Positions 1 to 9,800 of a DNA stretch of 49,058 bases are shown here, piece by piece. The DNA comes from Nocardia lijiangensis NBRC 108240. Its GTDB lineage: Bacteria > Actinomycetota > Actinomycetes > Mycobacteriales > Mycobacteriaceae. Location of the stretch: contig NZ_BDBP01000078.1 of NCBI RefSeq assembly GCF_001613045.1, positions 1-49,058 of the forward strand, written 5' to 3'. Numbering within the stretch: the first letter of the stretch is position 1; each line of letters opens with the position of its first letter. Both the position numbers and the translations under genes were made by a program. The notes beneath the pieces are model-generated. The model saw nothing but the letters and a program-made list of their open reading frames with translations. It did no database searches and was not told the origin of the DNA.

Positions 1-420
1 GGGGCGGCCGGGCGCGGCGCGAGCGGTCAAGGTGGACGCGGGGAGGCGGGCCAGCCTCGGTTCTCGCGACCCAGTCAGACCAGGGCGAACGCGGCGGGTG
101 ACGCGCCGAGTCGCGCGCAGCGGCCTGCCGCGCCCACCCGGTCCGGCGACGACGACATCCCGCCGCCCGACTACCCCGACCTACCGGACGATCCCGGCCC
201 CGGCGACTTCCCGCCGCCCGATCCCGCCGGGTACGAGTCGCCGTCGAGCGCGGCCGGATTCGGCCAGGGCGGGGTGCCTGGCCCCTCGACGCCGGAAGAG
301 GAGCGGGAAATGCTGGCAGAGGCCGCCAAGCCGGTGGCGCCGGAGGCCCGCCACGACCCCGACGAGGTCGCTCTGGAATTGCTCCGCAGTGAGCTGGGTG
401 CCACACGGCTGGACGGTTGA
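1..420 (+). CDS. dnaX: DNA polymerase III subunit gamma/tau, C-terminal fragment
   Basis: This is the last ~139 codons of an open frame that enters from the left edge. The visible part has a low-complexity Pro/Asp/Gly-rich linker (repeated PPPD-type blocks) and then a compact acidic tail reading EVALELLRSELGATRLDG before TGA. That tail matches what I recall of actinobacterial DnaX C-termini. DnaX is the clamp-loader ATPase of the replicative polymerase; its ATPase domains lie outside the window. The identification is supported by context, since in M. tuberculosis dnaX (Rv3721c) sits next to the Rv3720/Rv3719 homologues and near ybaB-recR, as here. It rests on the tail and synteny only. Confidence 0.8.
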   Translation, partial: GAAGRGASGQGGRGEAGQPRFSRPSQTRANAAGDAPSRAQRPAAPTRSGDDDIPPPDYPDLPDDPGPGDFPPPDPAGYESPSSAAGFGQGGVPGPSTPEEEREMLAEAAKPVAPEARHDPDEVALELLRSELGATRLDG

Positions 421-755
421 CAACCACCGCCTCGAGGACGTTAAGTTAACCGGAGTTCGCACACGACGGTAGTATGAACGGGTAGCCGTGAGCTCCGGTG
501 TGGCGTCGTTCTATGGTATGCGCAGGCGTATGGGCGTGTCCGGAACGTGCGTCCGCCGGTGCTTGCCGAGTTTTGTACAGCGTTATGCGGTGCGAGCGAC
601 GGGCTCGGAGACGGAACCTCGCGTCACCTCGCTGGGCCTCGGGAGCACGGCAAACTGAATACGGACGGTCGGTCTCATGGCCGGTCGGCGAGGTTACCCG
701 CGGCCGTGCCGCACAACGCGGTGCAGGCGCACCCCAAGGAAGGAAACACTCCGAT
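421..755 (+). promoter_or_regulatory. dnaX-fadA intergenic region with candidate promoter
   Basis: About 335 bases with no credible gene. TTAACC (446-451) and TAGTAT (470-475) are 18 bases apart and resemble a housekeeping promoter, which would give fadA a leader of roughly 270 bases. A second TTGACA at 417-422 overlaps the dnaX stop, with a TTAAGT at 441-446. Just upstream of the fadA ribosome site, around 700-733, are several small GC-rich inverted repeats. I could not recognise an SRP RNA, tRNA or riboswitch here. Confidence 0.35.
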
Positions 756-1970
756 ATGACCACAGAGGCCTACATTTACGAGGCCATCCGCACTCCGCGC
801 GGCCGCGGCAAGAAGAACGGTTCGCTGCACTCGGTCAAGCCGATCGACCTGACTGTTGGTCTGATCCAGGAGCTGCGTAACCGCTTCCCCAACCTCGACG
901 AGGACCGGATCTCCGATATCGTCCTCGGTGTCGTCAGCCCGGTCGGTGACCAGGGCATGGACATCGCGCGCACCGCCGTGACCGTGGCGGGCCTGCCCGA
1001 CACCGTCGGCGGCGTGCAGCTGAACCGCTTCTGTGCCTCCGGTCTCGAGGCCGTCAACATCGCCGCCCAGAAGGTGCGCTCCGGCTTCGACGACCTGGTC
1101 ATCGCCGGTGGCGTCGAGTCGATGTCGCGCGTCGCCATGGGCTCCGACGGTGGCGCCTGGGCCCTCGACCCGGCCACCAACTACGACTCCTACTTCGTCC
1201 CGCAGGGTGTCTCCGCCGACCTGATCGCCACCATCGAGGGCTTCAGCCGCGATGACGTCGACGCCTACGCGGTGCGCTCGCAGGACCTGGCCGCCAAGGC
1301 CACCACCGGTGGTTACTTCGCCAAGTCCATCGTTCCGGTCAGGGACCAGAACGGCCTGGTCGTGCTGGACCGCGACGAGCACATGCGTCCCGGCACCACC
1401 ACCGAGGACCTCGCCAAGCTGAACCCCTCCTTCGCCGTGATCGGTGAGATGGGCGGCTTCGACGCGGTGGCGCTGCAGAAGTTCCACTTCGTGGAGAAGA
1501 TCAACCACGTGCACCACGGCGGCAACAGCTCGGGCATCGTCGACGGCGCCGCGCTGGTGCTGATCGGCTCCGAGGAGGCAGGCAAGGCTTCCGGCCTGAC
1601 CCCGCGTGCGCGCGTCGTTGCGACCGCCACCAGTGGCGCCGACTCCACCATCATGCTGACCGGTCCCACCCCGGCCGCCAACAAGGCGCTGGCCAAGGCG
1701 GGTCTGACCCTCGACGATATCGACCTGGTCGAGATCAACGAGGCGTTCGCCTCCGTGGTGCTGAAGTTCCAGAAGGACCTGAACATCCCGGACGAGAAGC
1801 TGAACGTCAACGGCGGCGCCATCGCGATGGGCCACCCGCTGGGCGCCACCGGCGCGATGATCACCGGCACCATGGTCGACGAGCTGGAGCGCCGCAACGG
1901 CCGCTACGCGCTGATCACCCTGTGCATCGGCGGCGGCATGGGCGTCGCGACCATCATCGAGCGGGTCTGA
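756..1970 (+). CDS. fadA: Acetyl-CoA acyltransferase (thiolase), trifunctional-enzyme beta subunit
   Basis: The 404-residue protein is a full-length thiolase catalysing the last step of fatty-acid beta-oxidation, thiolytic release of acetyl-CoA from 3-ketoacyl-CoA. The nucleophile Cys93 lies in NRFCASGLEA, NEAF is at 328-331, His360 is in GHPLGATGA, and the second catalytic Cys390 is in CIGGGMG. It closely resembles mycobacterial FadA (Rv0859), the thiolase of the membrane-associated trifunctional enzyme. The ATG at 756 follows a strong AAGGAAGG ribosome site; the frame stays open far upstream but without family sequence. fadB follows 39 bases downstream, so the two form an operon. In M. tuberculosis this pair is not beside dnaX. 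Confidence 0.95.
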   Translation: MTTEAYIYEAIRTPRGRGKKNGSLHSVKPIDLTVGLIQELRNRFPNLDEDRISDIVLGVVSPVGDQGMDIARTAVTVAGLPDTVGGVQLNRFCASGLEAVNIAAQKVRSGFDDLVIAGGVESMSRVAMGSDGGAWALDPATNYDSYFVPQGVSADLIATIEGFSRDDVDAYAVRSQDLAAKATTGGYFAKSIVPVRDQNGLVVLDRDEHMRPGTTTEDLAKLNPSFAVIGEMGGFDAVALQKFHFVEKINHVHHGGNSSGIVDGAALVLIGSEEAGKASGLTPRARVVATATSGADSTIMLTGPTPAANKALAKAGLTLDDIDLVEINEAFASVVLKFQKDLNIPDEKLNVNGGAIAMGHPLGATGAMITGTMVDELERRNGRYALITLCIGGGMGVATIIERV

Positions 1971-2009
1971 CCCCAACCGGCAGCTGAGAATTCAAGGAGA
2001 CACAGAGCT

Positions 2010-4160
2010 GTGAGCGAAACCAACATGATCGGTTGGGAGCAGGATTCGGACGGCATCGTCGTGCTGACGATGGACGACCCGAACCAGGGCGCCAACACCA
2101 TGAACGAGCTGTACAAGAAGTCGATGACCGCGACCGTCGAGCGGCTCGAGGCCGAGAAGGAAAGCATCACCGGTGTGGTGCTGACCTCCGCGAAGAAGAC
2201 CTTCTTCGCCGGCGGCGACCTGAAGAACATGATGAAGGTCGGCCCGGAAGACGGCCAGGCCCTCATGGACGAGCTGGGCACCATCAAGGGTGCGCTGCGT
2301 CGTCTCGAGCAGCTGGGCAAGCCGGTCGTTTCCGCGATCAACGGCGCCGCGCTCGGCGGCGGCCTGGAGATCACCCTCGCGACCCACTACCGCATCGCGG
2401 CCGACGTGCCGGGTGTGCAGCTGGGCCTGCCCGAGGTCAGCCTGGGCCTGCTGCCCGCCGGTGGCGGTGTCACTCGCACCGTGCGCATGCTCGGCCTCCA
2501 GGGCGCGCTCATGCAGTTGCTGCTGCAGGGCCAGAAGTACCGCCCGGGCAAGGCCAAGGAAATCGGCCTGATCAACGAGGTCGTCGGCTCGATCGAGGAG
2601 CTGGTCCCGGCCGCCAAGGCGTGGATCAAGGCCAACCCCGAGGGCGGCGTGCAGCCCTGGGACAAGAAGGGCTACAAGATCCCCGGTGGCACCCCGTCCA
2701 CCCCGGCCTTCGCGGCGAACCTGCCCGCGTTCCCGGCCAACCTGCGTAAGCAGCTCAAGGGCACCAATATGCCTGCCCCGCGTGCCATCATGGCCGCGGC
2801 GGTCGAGGGCGCGCAGGTCGACATCGACAACGCCTCGCTCATCGAGTCGCGCTACTTCGTCCACCTGCTGACCGGCCCGGTCGCGAAGAACATGATTCAG
2901 GCGTTCTTCTTCGACCTGCAGTCGATCAACAACGGTGGCTCGCGTCCGAAGGACGTGCCGAAGAAGGACATCAAGAAGATCGGCGTGCTCGGCGCGGGCA
3001 TGATGGGCGCGGGCATCGCGTACGTCTCCGCCAAGGCGGGCTACGAGGTCGTGCTGAAGGACGTCACCATCGAGGCGGCCGAGCGCGGCAAGAACTACTC
3101 CGAGAAGATCGAGGCCAAGGCCCTCTCCCGTGGCAAGACCACCGAGGAGAAGTCCAAGGCGCTGCTGGACCGGATCACGCCGTCCGCCGACGCGGCCGAC
3201 TTCGCCGGTGTCGACTTCGTCATCGAGGCCGTCTTCGAGAACACCGAGCTCAAGCACAAGGTGTTCCAGGAGATCGAGGACATCGTCGACGCGGACGCGC
3301 TGCTCGGCTCGAACACCTCCACCCTGCCGATCACCGGTCTCGCGGCCGGCGTGAAGCGCCAGGAGGACTTCATCGGCATCCACTTCTTCTCGCCGGTCGA
3401 CAAGATGCCGCTGGTGGAGATCATCAAGGGTGAGAAGACCTCGGACGAGGCACTGGCCCGGGTGTTCGACTACACCCTCGCGATCAAGAAGACCCCGATC
3501 GTCGTCAACGACAGCCGCGGCTTCTTCACCTCGCGCGTGATCGGCACCTTCGTCAACGAGGCGATCGCCATGCTGGGCGAGGGCATCGACCCCTCGACCA
3601 TCGAGCAGGCGGGCTCGCAGGCGGGCTACCCGGCCGCGCCGCTGCAGCTGTCGGACGAGCTGAACATGAAGCTCATGCTGAAGATCGCCAAGGAGACCGA
3701 AGAGGCCATCGCCCGCGGTGACGCCACCATGGGCAAGAAGCGGCACCCGGCCATCGACGTCATCGAGTACATGGTGACCGAGGGTCGTCCGGGTCGCCTG
3801 GAGAAGGCCGGCTTCTACGAGTACGACGAGAACGGCAAGCGGACCGGCCTGTGGGGCGGCCTGCGCGAGCACTTCAAGTCGGTCACCGACTTCAACGTGC
3901 CGCTCCAGGACCTGATCGACCGCATGCTGTTCATCGAGGCGATCGAGACCCAGAAGTGCTTCGACGAGGGTGTGCTCGAGACCACCGCCGACGCCAACAT
4001 CGGCTCGATCTTCGGTATCGGTTACCCGGCCTGGACCGGTGGCGTGCACCAGTTCATCGTCGGCTACCCGGGCGGCCAGGAGGCCTTCGTTGCTCGCGCC
4101 GACGAGCTGAAGGCCAAGTACGGCGACCGCTTCGAGGCTCCCGCCTCGCTGCGCAAGTGA
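2010..4160 (+). CDS. fadB: Fatty-acid oxidation alpha subunit: enoyl-CoA hydratase / 3-hydroxyacyl-CoA dehydrogenase
   Basis: This 716-residue protein carries the second and third steps of beta-oxidation. The N-terminal crotonase domain (about 1-200) has the oxyanion segment NGAALGGGLE and the two expected catalytic glutamates, Glu120 and Glu142. The Rossmann domain begins near 324 with GAGMMG at 328-333, and the dehydrogenase His458 lies in IHFFSPVDKMPLVEII. The C-terminal helical 3HCDH domains complete the family architecture, and the length matches mycobacterial FadB (Rv0860). The start is GTG with AAGGAG 9-14 bases upstream. It should pair with FadA in an alpha2beta2 complex. Transcription probably ends at the hairpin at 4190-4224. 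Confidence 0.95.
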   Translation: MSETNMIGWEQDSDGIVVLTMDDPNQGANTMNELYKKSMTATVERLEAEKESITGVVLTSAKKTFFAGGDLKNMMKVGPEDGQALMDELGTIKGALRRLEQLGKPVVSAINGAALGGGLEITLATHYRIAADVPGVQLGLPEVSLGLLPAGGGVTRTVRMLGLQGALMQLLLQGQKYRPGKAKEIGLINEVVGSIEELVPAAKAWIKANPEGGVQPWDKKGYKIPGGTPSTPAFAANLPAFPANLRKQLKGTNMPAPRAIMAAAVEGAQVDIDNASLIESRYFVHLLTGPVAKNMIQAFFFDLQSINNGGSRPKDVPKKDIKKIGVLGAGMMGAGIAYVSAKAGYEVVLKDVTIEAAERGKNYSEKIEAKALSRGKTTEEKSKALLDRITPSADAADFAGVDFVIEAVFENTELKHKVFQEIEDIVDADALLGSNTSTLPITGLAAGVKRQEDFIGIHFFSPVDKMPLVEIIKGEKTSDEALARVFDYTLAIKKTPIVVNDSRGFFTSRVIGTFVNEAIAMLGEGIDPSTIEQAGSQAGYPAAPLQLSDELNMKLMLKIAKETEEAIARGDATMGKKRHPAIDVIEYMVTEGRPGRLEKAGFYEYDENGKRTGLWGGLREHFKSVTDFNVPLQDLIDRMLFIEAIETQKCFDEGVLETTADANIGSIFGIGYPAWTGGVHQFIVGYPGGQEAFVARADELKAKYGDRFEAPASLRK

Positions 4161-4167
4161 TCGCAGC

Positions 4168-4183
4168 GCGTAACTAGTTACGC
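4168..4183. promoter_or_regulatory. Perfect 16-base palindrome after fadB
   Basis: GCGTAACTAGTTACGC is a perfect self-complementary palindrome starting 8 bases after the fadB stop and just before the terminator. It could be a protein-binding site or an accessory 3' hairpin. No regulator is identified for it. Confidence 0.35.
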
Positions 4184-4189
4184 AACGGC

Positions 4190-4224
4190 AAAGCCCGCCA
4201 CCGCTTTTCGCGGTGGCGGGCTTT
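4190..4224 (+). terminator. Intrinsic terminator of fadA-fadB
   Basis: A perfect 15-base-pair stem with a 5-base TTTTC loop (arms 4190-4204 and 4210-4224), A-tract on the left and T-tract at the end. It lies 29 bases after the fadB stop. Confidence 0.9.
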
Positions 4225-4283
4225 CGCCGTCTCCGGACGGAGTTCCGACAGCGTTCACCGCACGGTTCGCCGGTGGCTATACG

Positions 4284-5384
4284 GTGTCGCTCGTGGCAGT
4301 GCGCAGACAGACCGGATTACTCCTGGCCCTCGCGGTCGGCGTCGGACTGGCCGCGGCGCCCACCGCGGACGCCGAGCCGGGAGTGCGGCTGCTGGGCCGG
4401 CAGATCCTGCCGCACGCCATGGATTTCGAGGGCACCACGGTCGGTGGTCTGTCGGGCATCGACTATCTGCCTGGCACGGGCGAGTATGTGCTGATCAGCG
4501 ACGACCGCTCGGAGCGGGCGCCTGCCCGCACCTACACCGCCCGCTTCGCCGTCGACGCGAACGGCGTCGGCCCGGTGACATTGACCGGAACCCGTCCGTT
4601 GCGCACCCCCGATGGAGGCCTCTACCCGCCGAAATCGGTTGACCCCGAGGAGATTCGCGTCGATCCGTGGACCGGCGACTACTTCTGGACTCAGGAGGGT
4701 GAGCGTGCGGGCGACGTGCTCGCCGACCCGGCCGTGCGCGTCGCGCGGCCGGACGGGACGTTCGTCGCCGAACTGCCGATCCCGGACGACCAGCGGATGC
4801 GGCCGGACTCCGGGCCGCGCCGCAATGCGGCGCTGGAGGCCGCGACCTTCGCCGCGGGCGGCGTGCTGTTCGTGACGGCCGTCGAGGGCCCGCTGTTGCA
4901 GGACGGCCCCGAGGCGACCGTGAGCTCGGGCGCGATCTCCCGGATCACCGTGCAGGCGCGTTTCGGGCCGTTGCTCGCGCAGTACGCGTATCCGATGGAG
5001 CCGGTGTTCGCCGAGTCGCGGCCGGAGCCGGGTCGCGGCGGGAACGGTGTCGCCTCGATCCTGGCCGCCGATCCGCTCGATCCGGCGAAGCTCCTGGTGC
5101 TGGAGCGCGCGTTCGTGGAGGGCGTCGGCAACAAGATCCGCATCTACGAGGCCGACACCGCGGGCGCGACCAACGTGCTCGGCGCTCCGCTCGGCGACGC
5201 CCGCCCGGTCGCAAAGCGGCTGCTCATCGACCTGGCCGAGGTCGGGCTGACCGATATCGACAACATCGAGAGCATGACCTGGGGACCGCGGCTGCCCTCG
5301 GGCGAGCGGACGCTGGTGCTGGTCAGCGACGACAACTTCGCGGCGAGCCAGATCACCCAGATCGTCGCGCTCGCGGTGCGCTGA
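4284..5384 (+). CDS. Secreted esterase-like phytase-domain protein
   Basis: The 366-residue protein starts with a signal peptide (basic RRQ, then a hydrophobic Leu/Ala run, likely cleaved near ADA-EP around residue 31). The mature part resembles the esterase-like-activity-of-phytase family (PF13449): a beta-propeller-like protein with GTTVGGLSGIDY near the start, YVLISDDRS, then EEIRVDP and a C-terminal DIDNIESMTWG segment followed by LVSDDNF, which is the usual signature. The substrate is not known. GTG at 4284 is chosen, but GTG at 4293 or 4299 is equally possible because no strong ribosome site is seen. It is single-copy here, convergent with the MarR gene, and shares a hairpin terminator with it. 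Confidence 0.8.
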   Translation: MSLVAVRRQTGLLLALAVGVGLAAAPTADAEPGVRLLGRQILPHAMDFEGTTVGGLSGIDYLPGTGEYVLISDDRSERAPARTYTARFAVDANGVGPVTLTGTRPLRTPDGGLYPPKSVDPEEIRVDPWTGDYFWTQEGERAGDVLADPAVRVARPDGTFVAELPIPDDQRMRPDSGPRRNAALEAATFAAGGVLFVTAVEGPLLQDGPEATVSSGAISRITVQARFGPLLAQYAYPMEPVFAESRPEPGRGGNGVASILAADPLDPAKLLVLERAFVEGVGNKIRIYEADTAGATNVLGAPLGDARPVAKRLLIDLAEVGLTDIDNIESMTWGPRLPSGERTLVLVSDDNFAASQITQIVALAVR

Positions 5385-5402
5385 GCTTTTGGAAAACTCA
5401 GC
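5380..5402. terminator. Bidirectional terminator between convergent genes
   Basis: GCTGAG (5380-5385) pairs with CTCAGC (5397-5402), and inside them TTTT pairs with AAAA after a one-base bulge. It overlaps the stop of the phytase-like gene and abuts the stop of the marR gene, and it gives a T-run in either direction. Confidence 0.6.
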
Positions 5403-5897
5403 TCAGTCGGTGCGAAGTTCTTCCGTCGCTTCGACATACGCGTCGGCGGCTCTGCGGAAGTAGTCGAACAGCAGCTCGCGCTGTTCGGGCCCGTATCCGG
5501 CGATGATCTCGCCGATGTGCCGCCGGGCGGGGGCCAGCGCGCGATCCAGTCCGGCCGGGGTGCCGACCAGTTCGACGGTGATCTTGCGCCGATCGCCGGG
5601 GACCGGAACCCGCCGCACGTACCCGGCCGCCTCCAGGCGGTCGACCAGCCGGGTGGTCGGGCCGGTGGTGAGTCCCGCGCGCGCGCCGAGTTCGCCGGGC
5701 GTCATCGGGCCGCTGAGTTCCAGGATGTTGAGCGCGTAGAGGTCGGTGGCGCCCAGATCCACCGTCCGCGCTCCGGCTTGTCCGTGCAACATGAGCGCGC
5801 TGAGGTAGCGGCGATAGATCGCACTCGCCTCCGATTGCGTCATTGCCCCCGGTTGCGCTTTGTCCGATCGCTCTGTGTCCGATTGCCCCATTGACAC
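5403..5897 (-). CDS. MarR-family transcriptional regulator
   Basis: A 164-residue regulator with the winged-helix layout of MarR. Helices before residue 60 are for dimerisation, then MTPGELGARAGLTTGPTTRLVDRL forms the recognition helix-turn-helix, followed by the wing with PGDRRKITVEL. The DRRK wing motif is typical of the family. The start is GTG at 5897 (or ATG at 5891), both preceded by GGGAGG. It diverges from the SnoaL-like gene at 5989, and two near-identical 13-base palindromes lie between them, so it probably represses itself and that neighbour. The ligand is unknown; the MarR family typically responds to phenolic or oxidative signals. Confidence 0.9.
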   Translation of the reverse strand: MSMGQSDTERSDKAQPGAMTQSEASAIYRRYLSALMLHGQAGARTVDLGATDLYALNILELSGPMTPGELGARAGLTTGPTTRLVDRLEAAGYVRRVPVPGDRRKITVELVGTPAGLDRALAPARRHIGEIIAGYGPEQRELLFDYFRRAADAYVEATEELRTD

Positions 5898-5916
5898 GAC
5901 TACCTCCCTCTCCTAA

Positions 5917-5951
5917 TCTCTTCTTCAACGAAGAGAAATCTTCGACGAAGA
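5917..5951. promoter_or_regulatory. Double palindromic operator, probable MarR site
   Basis: TCTTCAACGAAGA (5922-5934) and TCTTCGACGAAGA (5939-5951) are two copies of TCTTC-N3-GAAGA, 17 bases start to start. An overlapping longer repeat has TCTCTTC (5917-5923) against GAAGAGA (5930-5936). They sit between the divergent starts and are conspicuously AT-rich against the background. Confidence 0.7.
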
Positions 5952-5988
5952 AAGTTCTTCTAAGCAGAAACTTATCACGGAGGGCGTC

Positions 5989-6630
5989 ATGACCACCATC
6001 GATTCGGCCACAACCAGCACCGCGCACCCGCGTCGCCGTAAGGCCGTCCGCATCCTCGCCGCGTCGGCCCTGGTCCTCGGACTCGCCGCGGGCGGCGGAT
6101 ACCTCTGGCTGGACAAGACCGCCGAGGTCCGCAATCTGGGGACCTCGGACTGCGCGGCCGTCGTCCCGTCCGGGGCGGCCGCGACGCCGGAGGCCGTCGC
6201 GGAGATCTGCGCTGTCCTCGACCGGCTCACCGACGCGTGGGCCGCGGGCGACGCGGACGCCTTCGGCAGCGTCTTCACCGAGGACGCCACGTACACCACC
6301 TACGTCGGCACCTACTACGAGGGCAAGACCGATCTCATCGAAGCCCATCGCGCGCTGTTCGACGGTTTCTTGAAGGGCACCGAGCTCGCCGATTCCTACC
6401 TCGGCATCCGGTTCTACGGTCCCGACACAGCGGTGGTCACCAGCCGCGGCGACACCTACAAGGGCGACCGCAAGAGCGCCGACGAGCTGACCAAAACCCA
6501 GACCTACACCCTGGTCAAGCAGGACGGACGCTGGCTGATCGCGGCCTTCCACAACACCAAGCGCGGCAACGTCATGGAGCGGATCTCGTTCCTGTTCGCG
6601 CCCGACACGAGGCCGGCCGCCGAGCGCTGA
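5989..6630 (+). CDS. Membrane-anchored SnoaL-like (SgcJ/EcaC-type) protein
   Basis: The 213-residue protein has a basic N-terminus (HPRRRK), one hydrophobic membrane segment at about 20-40, and then a NTF2-like fold of the SgcJ/EcaC or DUF4440 type. Residues around AVLDRLTDAWAAGDADAFGS, TEDATYTTYVGTYYEG, and the closing QDGRWLIAAFHNT are typical for that fold. Such domains often bind small hydrophobic molecules or act as isomerases, but none can be assigned here. The domain probably faces the outside of the membrane. The ATG follows GGAGGG. It is divergent from marR, with the double palindrome in its promoter, so MarR control is likely. Confidence 0.75.
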   Translation: MTTIDSATTSTAHPRRRKAVRILAASALVLGLAAGGGYLWLDKTAEVRNLGTSDCAAVVPSGAAATPEAVAEICAVLDRLTDAWAAGDADAFGSVFTEDATYTTYVGTYYEGKTDLIEAHRALFDGFLKGTELADSYLGIRFYGPDTAVVTSRGDTYKGDRKSADELTKTQTYTLVKQDGRWLIAAFHNTKRGNVMERISFLFAPDTRPAAER

Positions 6631-6805
6631 TCGCACGGCCGTCGCAGGTGGGGACGACACTGCGGCAATCTCCACCCAACCGGCCGTACGCCGCGCTACG
6701 TTGGAGTATGCGCAGACGATCCGGACACCGGACCCCCGGTGCCCGACGTCGGCATGCTCCACGATCGCCGGTGACGCCGATTCGATGTGAACTCGAGGTG
6801 GTCAC

Positions 6806-9800
6806 GTGAATCCACAGACGGGTTCGGGCAAGATGAGTCCCGAAGCGTCCCAGGCTGATTCGGACACCCAGCGCGGCATGGAAACGCAACGCGTCGGGGA
6901 TACCCAACGCGGAGATACCCGGCGCAGCGAACTGATCGGCATCGCCGACGAGCTCGAGGCCATGGGGCTCTCGGGTGCCGTCGAAATCGGCAGGGGCGGA
7001 TTCGGCGTGGTGTACCGCTGCCTGCAAACCGCGCTGGAACGAGTCGTCGCGGTCAAGGTGCTGTCTTCCGAGATCGACGTCGAGAGCCGCGAACGCTTCC
7101 TGCGCGAGGAACAGGCCATGGGCAGGCTCTCCGGCCACCCCAACATCGTCGACATCCTGCAGGTGGACGTCACGGCCAGCGGGATGCCGATCATCGTGAT
7201 GCCGTACTGCACGCACGGCTCGCTGGAACAGCTCATTCGCGAACAGGGCCCGCTCACCTGGGGCGATTCGCTGCGCGCCGGGGTGAAGCTGGCGGGCGCG
7301 ATCGAGAGCGCGCACCGGGCCCAGATCCTGCACCGCGACGTCAAGCCCGCCAACGTGCTGCTCAGTGGTTACGGCGAACCGCAGCTCACCGATTTCGGCA
7401 TCGCCAGGATTCCCGGCGGGTTCCGCACCTCGAGCAGCCTGATCACCGGCTCTCCCGCGTTCACCGCGCCCGAGGTGCTCAAGGGCGACGAGCCGACCGT
7501 CCGCTCCGACATCTACGGTCTCGGCGCGACGCTGTTCGCGCTGCTCACCGGCCACGCCGCGTTCGAGAGGCAAGCCGGGGAGAAGGTGGTTGCGCAGTTT
7601 CTGCGGATCACCACCCAGCCGGTGCCGGATCTGCGCGAGCAGGACATCCCGCCCGACGTGGCCGACGCGATCGAGCGGGCCATGGCGCCCGACCCGGTCG
7701 AGCGACCGGAGTCGGCGTTCGAATTCGGCATGCTGCTGCGCTCGGTGCAGCAGGAGCACGGGCAGCTGCCGGATGAGATGGCACTGCTCGACACCACCGC
7801 GTTGCTCGAGGAACTCGATGGCGAGCGTCCCATGGAGGCGCAACCGTCCACGCGCACGCGCCAGGCGGTGACCCGGCGCAGCTGGCCGATGACGCTGCGT
7901 CCCACCGTCTCGCGGCACGCGAGCGGCTCGATCACCCTGCCGCCGACCGCCGCGACGAAGTTCCGCCCGCCCACTCCCGTCCTCGAACCGGTGCCGCGGC
8001 CCCGCCTGCTGGACATCCTGCGCGCAGGTGGGCGCCGCAGGCTCGCGGTGATCCACGCCCCCGCCGGATTCGGCAAGAGCCTGGTGGCTGCCCAGTGGCG
8101 CGCGGAGCTGGCGGGCGGCGGCGTGCCGGTCGCGTGGATCGGCATCGACCAGGACGACGACAACGAGATCTGGTTCCTCGCCCATCTCATCCAGGCCATC
8201 CACCGGGTGCGGCCCGATATCGGCGCCGGGCTCGACCGGGCGCTCGAGGAACGCGCGGGCGACGCGGTTCCCTATGCCATCACCACGCTCATCAACGAGA
8301 TCCACGCGAGCAGGGAGACCATCGTGGTGGTGGTCGACGACTGGCATCGCGTCAGCGATCCCGGCACGCACCGCGTGATGGAGTCGCTGCTCGACAACGG
8401 CTGCCACCACCTGCGTTTCGTGGTGACCAGCAGGGAGCAGTCCGGCCTGCCGACCAGCCGGATGCGGGTGCACGACGAACTGGTCGAGATCGGTTCGGTG
8501 GCGCTGCGGCTGACACTGGCCGAGACGAAGCAGATCCTGGTCGAGCGCAACGGTTTCGCGCTCACCGAAGCGCAGCTGGAGCAGATTCACGAGACGACCG
8601 ACGGCTGGCCCGCCGCCATCCAGCTGATCAGCCTTTCGCTGCGCGGCAACATCGCCGCCGACCAGCTGATCGCGACGCTGTCGGAAGGCAGTCACGGCAT
8701 CCGCGAATATCTCGCCGAGAACGTGCTCGATGCGCTCGAGCCGCGGATGCTCGATTTCCTCACCGCGATCTCGGTGACCGAGCGGGTCTCGGCGCCGCTG
8801 GCCGCCGCGCTGTCCGACGACAGCGAGGCCGAGCTACTGCTCGCCCAGGCCGAGCAGCGCGAGCTGTTCCTGCGGCGCATCGAGCACGACCCGGAGTGGT
8901 ACCGGATGCAGCCGCTGTTCGCCGAGCATCTGCGGGCGCGGCTGGAGCGGACCCAACCCGGCAAGCTGAAGTCGCTGCACCGCAAGGCCTCCCGCTGGTA
9001 CGCCGAACATCAGCTGCTGCGCAAGTCGGTGGACCACGCGCTGGCCGCGGCCGATCTGAAGATGGCGCTGGACCTGCTCGAGGGCGGCGGCATGGACCTG
9101 ATCGATGCCTCCCGGTTGGCCACCCTGCTGGGCACGGTGTCGAAACTGCCGGTGCAGCAGGTGGCTTCGCGATCCAAGCTGCTGATGGCGGTGGCGCGGG
9201 CGAATGTGAATATGCAGCAGTCCAGCGCGGCGCGCAGCGCACTCGGCAGGCTGTCGAACATGCTCGCCCGCGATTCGTCGGGCGACGCCGACGTGGTCCG
9301 GCAGCGGTGGGAGGCCACGGTGCTCGCCGCCGCCGACCAGATCGCGCGGGACCACACCGAGGGCGTGCTCGACCGGATCGAGGAATGTCTGGAGCACGCC
9401 GACGAGCTGCCCGCCTGGACCGTGTCCACCGCGGCGAACGTGATCTCGTTCGTGCGGTTGTGCGAGTTCGATTTCGATGGTGCCCGCGCGGTCCAGGACT
9501 GGGCTGCCGAGTACCACGCCGTCTCGAAGGACCCGCTCGGCGCGGTGTTCGGTCTGTGCGTGCAGGGCGCCGCGGCCTACGAGCAGCTCGACATCGCCAC
9601 GGCGATGCAGTGTTTCCAGCAGGCATGGGAGACGGCCAGGCTCCGCTCGGGTCCGCGGACCGACGCGGTGCGGGTGGCCTCGGCGTTGCTCGGCGAATTG
9701 AACTATCGCCGAGGCGATCTCGACTCCGCCGACCGGCTGTTGGACGAGAGCCACCAGCTGGTCACCCAGGTCGGGTCGGTCGACTTCCTGATCTCGACGT

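Noticed and set aside
498..755. Extension of the fadA frame upstream of the ATG
   Set aside because: There is no conservation with thiolases and the ribosome site AAGGAAGG supports ATG 756.
421..755. A possible 4.5S/SRP RNA gene next to dnaX, as near the mycobacterial dnaX
   Set aside because: The conserved SRP loop GGAAG with flanking pairings could not be found on either strand here.
675..4049. Long reverse-strand open frames (433 and 685 residues) opposite fadA and fadB
   Set aside because: They are shadows of strongly biased codons in a GC-rich genome; their translations are low-complexity and lack motifs, while the forward frames are clear thiolase and hydratase/dehydrogenase.
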